NCBI GenBank assembly: GCA_032054765.1
Contig: DAMBSC010000009.1
Location: 124,001-188,000, forward strand
From: DFXE01 sp032054765
Lineage (GTDB): Bacteria; Bacteroidota; Bacteroidia; Bacteroidales; Tannerellaceae
Direction: 5' to 3'
DNA: 64,000 bases
Position numbers and translations under genes: made by a program
Shown here: positions 17,217 to 25,506 of the stretch, piece by piece
How positions within the stretch are numbered: position 1 is the first letter of the stretch
Layout: every line of letters starts with the position of its first letter
Notes under the pieces: model-generated
The model's database searches: none
The model's input: only the letters and a program-made list of their open reading frames with translations
What the model was told of the DNA's origin: nothing

Positions 17217-18692
17217 ATGACTCCAGTATCGGTATTAATCACAATAGCAGTCTACTTTATTGTCTTATTTACAGTTTCCTATATTGCAGGTAGAAAAGCA
17301 GATAACGAAGGTTTTTTTGTGGGCAACCGCAAATCATCCTGGTGGGTAGTCGCATTTGCCATGATTGGTTCAAGTATATCGGGTGTAACATTTGTTTCTG
17401 TTCCGGGAATGGTGGGAGCCAGTGGTTTCTCTTATTTGCAAATGGTATTAGGTTTTGTTGTGGGGCAATTAATCATTGCATTTGTATTAATTCCACTATT
17501 TTATAAAATGAATTTGGTATCCATTTATGGATATCTTGAAAATAGATTCGGGGTTTCTTCACATAAAACAGGAGCATGGTTTTTCTTTATTTCGAAAATG
17601 TTAGGAGCAGCGGTTCGCTTATTTCTAGTGTGTCTTACCCTTCAATTACTTGTTTTTGAACCTTTAAAAATATCTTTCCTCATCAATGTTGTATTTACTG
17701 TGGCTTTGGTGTGGTTATATACTTTTAGAAGCGGTGTAAAATCACTCATTTGGACAGATTCTTTAAAAACGTTTTGTCTTGTAGTATCCGTCGGACTTTG
17801 TATTTACTATATTTCTTCTAATCTGGGACTGAGTTTTAGTGGTATGTTTAAAGCAATTAATGATAGTGATTTGTCACGTACTTTCTTTTTTGATAATATA
17901 AATGAGAAAACTTATTTCTTTAAACAATTCTTTGCTGGTATATTTACCATGATTGCTATGACAGGTCTGGACCAGGACATGATGCAGCGTAATTTAAGTT
18001 GTAAGAATTTTAAAGACTCACAAAAGAATATGATAACAAGTGGTGTTATGCAATTCTTCATTGTGCTACTTTTCCTCATGTTAGGTGTATTGCTTTATAT
18101 GTTTGCGGACAGGAACGGTATCACTTATCCGGAAAAGAGTGATGAACTATTCCCCATGATTGCTACGGGTAACTATTTTCCTATGATAGTAGGTATTCTA
18201 TTTATTGTGGGCTTTATTTCTTCGGCTTATGCGGCCGCAGGATCTGCACTAACTTCCTTAACAACGTCATTTACTGTAGATATCTGGGGAATAGAGGGAA
18301 AAAGCGAAGACGAGGTACGGATCAAACGTAAAAAGATTCATGTAGGAATGGCAGTCATTATGGGGCTTGTTATTATTGTGATTAATTTACTAAATAATAC
18401 AAGTGTTATCGATGCTGTTTATACTCTGGCAAGTTATACATACGGTCCGATCCTTGGTATGTTTGCGTTTGGTATATTCACCAAGAAGCGCGTCAAGGAT
18501 AAATATATTCCTTGGGTGGCAATTATTTCTCCTATACTATGTTTCATTCTTCAAAAGAATTCGGAAGCCTGGTTCAATGGATATTCTTTTAGTTATGAAC
18601 TATTAATCTTTAATGCCTTGTTTACATTCATCGGATTGTGTTTCTTAATTACTAAAAAGGATATTTCGGCAGAAAATACTATTAACAAATAA
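17217..18692 (+). CDS. murT: Sodium:solute symporter, probable MurNAc transporter MurT
   Basis: The protein has 491 residues and about 13 hydrophobic segments. It matches the SSS (sodium:solute symporter) family: N-terminal FVGNRKSSWWVVAFAMIGSS and GVTFVSVPG, then GLDQDMMQRNLSCKNFKDSQ. It stands directly before a BadF-type kinase (3-bp gap) and murQ, the same order as murT-murK-murQ of Tannerella forsythia, where the symporter brings N-acetylmuramic acid through the inner membrane. The substrate here is inferred from that order. Confidence 0.82.
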   Translation: MTPVSVLITIAVYFIVLFTVSYIAGRKADNEGFFVGNRKSSWWVVAFAMIGSSISGVTFVSVPGMVGASGFSYLQMVLGFVVGQLIIAFVLIPLFYKMNLVSIYGYLENRFGVSSHKTGAWFFFISKMLGAAVRLFLVCLTLQLLVFEPLKISFLINVVFTVALVWLYTFRSGVKSLIWTDSLKTFCLVVSVGLCIYYISSNLGLSFSGMFKAINDSDLSRTFFFDNINEKTYFFKQFFAGIFTMIAMTGLDQDMMQRNLSCKNFKDSQKNMITSGVMQFFIVLLFLMLGVLLYMFADRNGITYPEKSDELFPMIATGNYFPMIVGILFIVGFISSAYAAAGSALTSLTTSFTVDIWGIEGKSEDEVRIKRKKIHVGMAVIMGLVIIVINLLNNTSVIDAVYTLASYTYGPILGMFAFGIFTKKRVKDKYIPWVAIISPILCFILQKNSEAWFNGYSFSYELLIFNALFTFIGLCFLITKKDISAENTINK

Positions 18693-18695
18693 ATT

Positions 18696-19535
18696 ATGAT
18701 ACTTATAGCAGATAGCGGATCAACAAAAGCTACATGGAGCCTGAGTAATGAAGGAAAAATAATTCAGGAAGTGAACGCTTCCGGAATTAACCCTTACTTT
18801 CAGTCGGAAGAGGAAATAAGTAACGATATTTTGAATGCCCTATTGCCTCAACTTAATGTGGATAATAAAGAGATAAAGTCTGTTCATTTCTATGGAGCCG
18901 GATGTACATTCGACAAAATAGAGGTGGTACGAAATGCTATCCAACGACATATCCCAGCAGATACGGTGGAAGTAAGTACCGACCTTCTTGCCGTCGCAAG
19001 AGGTGTATGTGGAAAAGAAGCGGGTATTGCCTGCATATTGGGTACAGGTTCAAATTCATGTTATTATGATGGGGAGAAGATCGTTAAAAATATTTCACCA
19101 CTAGGTTTTATATTAGGCGATGAGGGTAGCGGAGCTTCTTTAGGTAAATATTTAGTAGGAGATTTATTGAAAGATATGATGCCCAAGGGATTAAAAGAAA
19201 AGTTCCTTGAACAATACAGTCTTACTCCGGCCATTATTATTGATAGAGCATACAGACAACCATTTCCTAACAGATTTCTGGCAAGTCTGTCTCCCTTCTT
19301 ACTGGAAAATATTCATGAACCTGCAATTAAACAATTGGTTTATTCATGTTTCAACTCATTCTTCATACGAAATGTAATGAAGTATGATTATAAGAAATAT
19401 AATGTAAGCTTTGTAGGTTCTATTGCTTTTTATTACAAAGATATACTGGAAGAAGTTGCCAAAGACGTGGGTATTATGATAGAAAAAATTGTCAAATCAC
19501 CTATGGAGGGATTAATTTCTTATCACTCTGTATAA
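18696..19535 (+). CDS. murK: BadF-type kinase, probable N-acetylmuramic acid kinase MurK
   Basis: The protein has 279 residues. ATPase motifs are complete: DSGSTKATW near the start, FYGAGCTFDK, ILGTGSNSCYYDG and LGDEGSGASLGKYL. It lies 3 bp after the symporter gene and 20 bp before murQ. In this order the expected job is to phosphorylate imported MurNAc to MurNAc-6-phosphate, replacing the PTS used by E. coli. A close paralogue is encoded divergently at 16186-17028. Confidence 0.83.
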   Translation: MILIADSGSTKATWSLSNEGKIIQEVNASGINPYFQSEEEISNDILNALLPQLNVDNKEIKSVHFYGAGCTFDKIEVVRNAIQRHIPADTVEVSTDLLAVARGVCGKEAGIACILGTGSNSCYYDGEKIVKNISPLGFILGDEGSGASLGKYLVGDLLKDMMPKGLKEKFLEQYSLTPAIIIDRAYRQPFPNRFLASLSPFLLENIHEPAIKQLVYSCFNSFFIRNVMKYDYKKYNVSFVGSIAFYYKDILEEVAKDVGIMIEKIVKSPMEGLISYHSV

Positions 19536-19555
19536 TATAACTAATTCAGAAAGAT

Positions 19556-20377
19556 ATGGCGTTTGTAAAGATATCTGAGCAGTCTTCTCTTTATGATGAT
19601 TTAGAGAAGAAGTCTACTCGAGAATTGTTGGAAGAAATTAATAACGAAGATCAGAAAGTAGCACTGGCCGTTAAAAAAGCAATTCCTCAAATAGAGAAAT
19701 TAATAGATCTTACTATTCCACGCATTGAACAGGGTGGGCGATTATTCTATATGGGAGCGGGTACGAGCGGACGCCTGGGAGTTTTGGATGCATCGGAAAT
19801 ACCTCCAACCTTTGGTATGCCTCCAACCTGTATTATAGGAATTATCGCCGGAGGTGATAATGCGCTTCGCTCACCGATAGAAAATGCAGAAGATGATATA
19901 GGACAAGGGTGGGAAGATCTCAAGAAATATAAAATTAACAAAAAAGATACGCTCATCGGCATAGCCGCCTCAGGAACAACTCCTTATGTAATAGGAGCTT
20001 TGCAGAAGGCACGCCAATATGGTGTTCTTACAGCCTGTATTACAAGTAATCCCGACTCACCAATGGCAGCAGAAGCAGAAATACCTATTGAAATGATTGT
20101 CGGTCCCGAATACGTAACGGGTAGCTCACGTATGAAATCTGGAACAGGACAAAAGCTGATCTTAAATATGATCTCTACATCCATTATGATAAAACTGGGC
20201 CGTGTAAAGGGTAATAAAATGGTTAATATGCAATTGACAAACCAGAAACTGGTGGATAGAGGTACCCGTATGATCATGGAGGAATTAGGTATAACATATG
20301 ATGAGGCACACACCTTATTATTGATTCACGGATCAGTAAAAAAAGCCACTGACGCTTATGTGAATGAAGAGGATTAA
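19556..20377 (+). CDS. murQ: N-acetylmuramic acid 6-phosphate etherase
   Basis: The protein has 273 residues with a SIS sugar-phosphate domain. Family marks are KSTRELLEEIN at the start, YMGAGTSGRLGVLDASEIPP, IAGGDNALRSPIENAEDD, GIAASGTTPYV and TGSSRMKSGTGQK. MurQ removes D-lactate from MurNAc-6-phosphate to give GlcNAc-6-phosphate, which NagA (encoded at 47.5 kb) can then deacetylate. It is the last gene of the operon and a strong intrinsic terminator follows 11 bp after the stop. Confidence 0.96.
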   Translation: MAFVKISEQSSLYDDLEKKSTRELLEEINNEDQKVALAVKKAIPQIEKLIDLTIPRIEQGGRLFYMGAGTSGRLGVLDASEIPPTFGMPPTCIIGIIAGGDNALRSPIENAEDDIGQGWEDLKKYKINKKDTLIGIAASGTTPYVIGALQKARQYGVLTACITSNPDSPMAAEAEIPIEMIVGPEYVTGSSRMKSGTGQKLILNMISTSIMIKLGRVKGNKMVNMQLTNQKLVDRGTRMIMEELGITYDEAHTLLLIHGSVKKATDAYVNEED

Positions 20378-20388
20378 AGTGTTAAAAA

Positions 20389-20432
20389 ATTGCTCCCGTC
20401 CTATTTTTATTTGGACGGGAGCAATTTTTTTT
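20389..20432 (+). terminator. Intrinsic terminator after murQ
   Basis: The 13-bp perfect arms ATTGCTCCCGTCC (20389-20401) and GGACGGGAGCAAT (20413-20425) enclose an 11-nt AT loop, and a run of T follows. This is a textbook rho-independent terminator for the mur operon. The A-rich left flank may also serve the convergent gene. Confidence 0.95.
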
Positions 20433-20463
20433 GGGACGGGTCCGAAATATTTTCGCAGGCGTC

Positions 20464-23400
20464 CTATTTTTTCGTCATTGCTTGCTTTATACCGGCTAGA
20501 TTATCATTAAACTCTTCCAACTGGGCTATCACCTGTCCTGCCTGATTATCCTTACCGATTCCGGCAAGTTTATTATTTTTATTAAACACTCCTTTAATAT
20601 GTTCCCAGCGATTTTGTTCAGCATCAGAAAGTAATCCGGCAAGTTCTTTTAGCTTGAGCAGATTGGCTTCGGCATTTGAAGTGAGCGTTTGTGATTCGCT
20701 TTCATAATGTGTTAATATCATTTCATCTATTTCCTTTTTATTCATAAGCGGGACAATACGGCTTACCATTTTATTCATATCCCGATAAGATCCCTGGAGC
20801 TTAAACGACGGTTCTGTACGATAGGCATCCTGCATGGCTGCACTGGAAATATAATTCTGGTTTACCTTTAGTACGATATCTCTTATCTTGAGTGCATTTT
20901 TCACTACAGCAAGGAAATCATCTATCTCCTGCTGTGTATGATTACCTTCAAGGTCAGGCATAAGATCGTTTTTGGTTTCAACATGATCTACCAGATTATA
21001 AAAATCATTGAAACTCTTACTTGCAACCTTTTGCAGATATGGGTTTTCTATAATGGAGTTTTCCAGAAGACTAAGTTTAAACAAATGCCCTGAGCCTCCT
21101 ATCACATCTCCAAGATTATATACATCGGCGCGGTTGGCAAGCATATCAGGAATCTGGAATTTCTCTCCACTTTCTGTATATGGGTTACCTGCCATGATCA
21201 CACAAAAACGTTTACCCCGCAAGTCGTATGTTTTACTCTCATTGTCGAATGTACCGTCCATTTTTCGTTGTCCGTCGGCCAAAGAAATAAACTTTTGTAA
21301 GAACTCCGAGCTGCAATGCTGAATGTCGTCAATATAGAGCATGACATTGTCTGCCATTTCAAATGACAAATTGATCTTTTTAAGTTCCTCACGTGCGCCG
21401 GACGTTTTTGCTTCAGCAGGATCTATAGAGGTAATGGAATGACCGATTGTTGGTCCGTTTATCTTCACAAAATTTAGTCCCATAATATTTGCCAGGTATT
21501 CCATAAGCGTAGTCTTACCATATCCCGGAGGCGATATAAGTAGAAGCATCCCCATCCGTGCTGTTCGCTTATTGTCTCCTGCAACACCCAATTGTTTGGC
21601 TAAGTTAGAACCGATTAACTGAAGATAGACTTCATTAATCAACTTATTACGGACGAAAGAGGTTAATACCCGAGGTTTAAGTTCATTCAGTTTAAGCGAT
21701 CTCTTATACGTATTGATTATATTCTCTTTAATTTGGGTAAACTCGTTAAATGCAGGAACGCTGATAGTAGTAAAATGGATCAGTTTTTGCATGAGTTTAT
21801 GGTAATCCGCGGAATAAATACCGTTTTCAATAATCGGATGACTTCCTCTTAAATCGTCAATCACAATTGTGTCAGGGCTTCTGCGTAACTCAAATGAAAA
21901 TTCTTTCAACAAAAGTATACAGGCAGTTTCCCCACGGTATTTCTTATATTTACTATATTTATCTGAAAGCCCTATGAAAGAAGTAAGCCAGTTACGAATC
22001 AAGTAATAACGCTCCACAGAGCTAAATGATTCGTCTGAAAGATCAGAGTTAAAGCTTTCCGATAATTTCTGCTTCTTCAAATATGAATTAAAGGCTGTTT
22101 CCAATTCTTTAGACTGTTCGCTGACCGTAAAAGAAGATGAATCAGCAAACTCGCAAAAGAGATAGAGCGCTACTTGTTCCGGTATGATTTTTTCTAGATT
22201 AAAATGGATATTCCATCTGAGGAATAGATCCTGAATATGCTTTGTCACATAATGGTAATTCTTTGATCCGGGGAAAGCTTTCAATACATGATGTGCAGAA
22301 GTTATTAAGCCACGTACCAGTTCTTTTTCCTTTTGATCAACATTGTTCCAGAATAATTGGGCGGCCACACGAATCTGAGGACGGAATGAGAGCACACCGA
22401 GTTGTTCATGAACAGATATTATTTCATTATAAATTCGTAAAGCATCGAAATCATGAACACCTTTCATATAAGACTCAGAATAATTTTGCTCTACACGTTT
22501 GGCTATAAACTCTTTTGCATCGAAATCATCCTTTTGCATATATTCATTGAATGCCAGATAAGCCAGGTTCTCCGATCTGTAAACCATCTTATTTTCTGAT
22601 ACAACTTCTTGTTCCCATATATCCCGATAGCGATTGATTTCCTCGCTTTTTAGTTCATGATAGAAGTTGGTTCCTGTCAAATGGTAGAATAGAGTATCTT
22701 CACGGCGAACAATAGTTAAATCAAGTGCTTGCTTATTTACTGCAAACTTATATGTGCCAAGCGAAATGATATTCTCGCCATCTACGAACAATTCCGTTTT
22801 ATCTTTCAGAATACGGAGAGCATCTTCGAGTGAAGTTTTCAGCGCATTCTCCAGATTTTCGGCTTTAGAGACATCACCAAGTTCTTTCAATTCTTCTGAA
22901 AGCTTCCGCACTTTATCAACCATCAGATCAGTAGAGTAGAATGCCTGGATTTCTTCTTTCGATTTAAACGATTGAGCTTTATTCTCAACATTCTTCAATA
23001 CACGCAGACCTATCTGCTCCAGTGAAGCTGTTCGTCGGTTGATTTGTTCAATCAGTAAGGCTTTCTTATTGTCGAATGCCTTGATCACCTCATTCCGCTT
23101 GTCGGCGATAATTAAAATAAAGTCATCAAAGTCTGCAAACTTACTTTCCAGTTCTTCTACCTGTACACTAACTTTTGTAAAATAGTCATCGCACTTTTCC
23201 GGATTGGTTGCCAGTTCCAGATAGTTGACTATACTTTGCTCCAATAACGTTAGCTGAGCTTTAAATTCGCCACCAGCCTCCTTGCTTTTCAGCGAGTCGA
23301 TCTTTTTTCTCAGTTGAGCCCTAACTTCATTTAGCGAAGAAAAGATTAATGAAATTTTTTCAATTATACGTGTGGTCTGTGTAGTATCTTCAATCTTCAG

Positions 23401-25311
23401 ACTATTTAGGATATCAATCAGGAGTTCCAGTTCGGAAGAGATCAATTTACAATTCTCTTCGATCTTTTGTGCGTCGATTACCTTTTGAACCTTTTCAACT
23501 TCACCCCGTTCGACTTTTACTTTTTCTTCATATGGAATCAAAGCCTCGTCTTTCAGCAGGAAAGCAACAGTTTTATCAGATAATTTTTGCCCCGTTACAG
23601 CTAGTGATTCTTTTAACTCTTCAATCTTATCCAGATTGATATATTTCAGATTGGATTGTTCGATCACTTTTCCCTGCATCATTCGGGTATCAGCTAATAG
23701 CTTAACCAACTGATCAAGTGTATCAAAGCGTGCATTCTTTATAGAAAAAAGCAATGCTTCCACTTCGTTTGTAGTGGCATCCAACACTTCTTTAGCATGT
23801 TTCTTTTGGGTTTTAACCTTCTCAAATTCATCAATAGCTGTATTAGCAACCTCCTTTATTTGAGATAAAGGTTCAGATAAGGCACAGGTTTTAGTGTCTG
23901 AAATCCAGAAATATGCATCAATAATATCATTCGATTTCTTTACGATGTCTTCATATAATCCTTCGTATGTATCTTCTTTATTGATAAGCTGGATCACTTC
24001 CTGGCATTCTGCCATGGCTTTTACAATGTCTTTGTTCCCAATCTTATATAAAATATTATTCTTTTTCTCTTTATTTTCTTTCAGTTCTTTCGAGTAAGGC
24101 GTTTGCCAAATTTGTACCTGATGATGACGAACTGCCTCTTGTTCGGAGCGGAAAAAGATTAATGTACCGTCATTGTATAACGTAAAACCATTGCATATAA
24201 TAGGCGTTTCTACCTGTTGGCGGATAATATTATACGACATAATGACATAGACATTCCGTTCGTTCTGATAGAATACATACAAATAGTCTTCCCCATTAGG
24301 CGAAGCTACTTTCCGGAAAAATTCCAGATTAGTAAGGTCGCTCTCAAATATTTTATATTCTCCATTTTGCAGATAATATCCATTTGGGAAAATAACACCG
24401 TGATTATCCGGCAACAAAATCCCCGCATTATTCAGGGTTTTGATATTTAAGACTTCTTTCGTCCGGGTATTAAATATATATGCCCTGAAATCTTCCTGGT
24501 AAGGTTTGATACGAACCAGAATAAGATTCCCCAGATCAGCATAATAATACTCGGCATCATCGAGCTGTTGATCCTTATTATCGACCTGTTCAGCGTAAAT
24601 TCCTTTACCGGTCTGAGTATTATCCTCTATCTTAAATGTAATGTCACCACCTGTTGCTTCAATGAAAACCCGATCTTGTATGGATACATGTGGAAATATC
24701 CCCAATCTACGATCTTCCAATGTAGTTTTTGTCCATACAAATTCGTGTTGAGGAGCTCTTACTACTTCATGAATACTTCTGTCATCCTGGTAGATAAGCT
24801 TATTTCCTTTAATAAGCCATTTGAAAGCCTTTTCATCAGTGAAGTTCTTGCTTGTCTGAAATATCATGTAGAGATAATTCTCTGTCCGTCGGAAACGCGA
24901 GAATATAGAGTCGCGGTAATATTTATACAAGTTCTTATAGTCCGTAATAAATTCAGGATTATTTATCAAATTGAGAGGTTGAGGGATAAACTGGTTATCT
25001 TCGAAAGCATAAATACTAAACACATCACTCAGTTGAATATCTGAACGTAAGCCAAAATGTACATTATACCCAAATATACATAAATTACCCAATGCCATAA
25101 TACCACGAGCCACACAATTATTCTCCGTATTGATCCGCTGATTGGCAATAAGAGAAAAATCTATGGATGTAAATACATCCTTCCTTGCATCGTTAAGTAG
25201 ATTCAAGCGGTCGGCTAATATATCTTTTTGCGACTGAAGTCGCTTGCGAATAATCTCGTACGTTCCTGCTTCTAACGTCTCAACAGAGGTTACGGGTTCT
25301 TTTTCCTGCAT
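20464..25311 (-). CDS. Giant AAA+ ATPase, DUF3686 ('DNA repair ATPase') type
   Basis: The protein has 1615 residues. The N-terminal third (about 15-430) is beta-rich, with repeated strands such as FGYNVHFGLRSDI and YLYMIFQTSKNF, and resembles the DUF3686 region of the so-called DNA repair ATPases. A helical coiled-coil middle (about 440-860) follows, then another DUF3686-like part. A C-terminal AAA+ module (about 1230-1450) shows Walker A PPGYGKTT, Walker B VMLYIDDIQH and sensor 1 VIMAGNPYT, as in MoxR-like ATPases. The DNA-repair name has little experimental support. In other genomes, as I recall, this family lies with PspA/flotillin genes; here such a cluster is 6 kb upstream. Confidence 0.85.
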   Translation of the reverse strand: MQEKEPVTSVETLEAGTYEIIRKRLQSQKDILADRLNLLNDARKDVFTSIDFSLIANQRINTENNCVARGIMALGNLCIFGYNVHFGLRSDIQLSDVFSIYAFEDNQFIPQPLNLINNPEFITDYKNLYKYYRDSIFSRFRRTENYLYMIFQTSKNFTDEKAFKWLIKGNKLIYQDDRSIHEVVRAPQHEFVWTKTTLEDRRLGIFPHVSIQDRVFIEATGGDITFKIEDNTQTGKGIYAEQVDNKDQQLDDAEYYYADLGNLILVRIKPYQEDFRAYIFNTRTKEVLNIKTLNNAGILLPDNHGVIFPNGYYLQNGEYKIFESDLTNLEFFRKVASPNGEDYLYVFYQNERNVYVIMSYNIIRQQVETPIICNGFTLYNDGTLIFFRSEQEAVRHHQVQIWQTPYSKELKENKEKKNNILYKIGNKDIVKAMAECQEVIQLINKEDTYEGLYEDIVKKSNDIIDAYFWISDTKTCALSEPLSQIKEVANTAIDEFEKVKTQKKHAKEVLDATTNEVEALLFSIKNARFDTLDQLVKLLADTRMMQGKVIEQSNLKYINLDKIEELKESLAVTGQKLSDKTVAFLLKDEALIPYEEKVKVERGEVEKVQKVIDAQKIEENCKLISSELELLIDILNSLKIEDTTQTTRIIEKISLIFSSLNEVRAQLRKKIDSLKSKEAGGEFKAQLTLLEQSIVNYLELATNPEKCDDYFTKVSVQVEELESKFADFDDFILIIADKRNEVIKAFDNKKALLIEQINRRTASLEQIGLRVLKNVENKAQSFKSKEEIQAFYSTDLMVDKVRKLSEELKELGDVSKAENLENALKTSLEDALRILKDKTELFVDGENIISLGTYKFAVNKQALDLTIVRREDTLFYHLTGTNFYHELKSEEINRYRDIWEQEVVSENKMVYRSENLAYLAFNEYMQKDDFDAKEFIAKRVEQNYSESYMKGVHDFDALRIYNEIISVHEQLGVLSFRPQIRVAAQLFWNNVDQKEKELVRGLITSAHHVLKAFPGSKNYHYVTKHIQDLFLRWNIHFNLEKIIPEQVALYLFCEFADSSSFTVSEQSKELETAFNSYLKKQKLSESFNSDLSDESFSSVERYYLIRNWLTSFIGLSDKYSKYKKYRGETACILLLKEFSFELRRSPDTIVIDDLRGSHPIIENGIYSADYHKLMQKLIHFTTISVPAFNEFTQIKENIINTYKRSLKLNELKPRVLTSFVRNKLINEVYLQLIGSNLAKQLGVAGDNKRTARMGMLLLISPPGYGKTTLMEYLANIMGLNFVKINGPTIGHSITSIDPAEAKTSGAREELKKINLSFEMADNVMLYIDDIQHCSSEFLQKFISLADGQRKMDGTFDNESKTYDLRGKRFCVIMAGNPYTESGEKFQIPDMLANRADVYNLGDVIGGSGHLFKLSLLENSIIENPYLQKVASKSFNDFYNLVDHVETKNDLMPDLEGNHTQQEIDDFLAVVKNALKIRDIVLKVNQNYISSAAMQDAYRTEPSFKLQGSYRDMNKMVSRIVPLMNKKEIDEMILTHYESESQTLTSNAEANLLKLKELAGLLSDAEQNRWEHIKGVFNKNNKLAGIGKDNQAGQVIAQLEEFNDNLAGIKQAMTKK

Positions 25312-25341
25312 TTGCTTTTCGTGTTTTTAAACGGACAAATG

Positions 25342-25349
25342 CAAATATA
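25342..25349 (-). promoter_or_regulatory. -7 promoter element of the giant ATPase gene
   Basis: The reverse-strand reading TATATTTG matches TAnnTTTG, 30 bp before the ATG at 25311. No matching TTTG is seen at the standard distance. Nothing else is evident in the 195-bp divergent spacer. Confidence 0.45.
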
Positions 25350-25506
25350 ATGATAATCTTCAATAAACGAATTGACATGACTTATTACTCTGTCTTAATA
25401 TACCATATGCTTTAAAGGTATTAACTACTACAATTTATTATAAATCATTATAATTTCTTTTAATAAAAAACATTATCTTCGTTTATCCTAAAAAGCTTCT
25501 TATAAG

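Noticed and set aside
24568..25044. 158-residue forward frame
   Set aside because: It is antisense to the N-terminus of the giant ATPase, with no recognisable motif.
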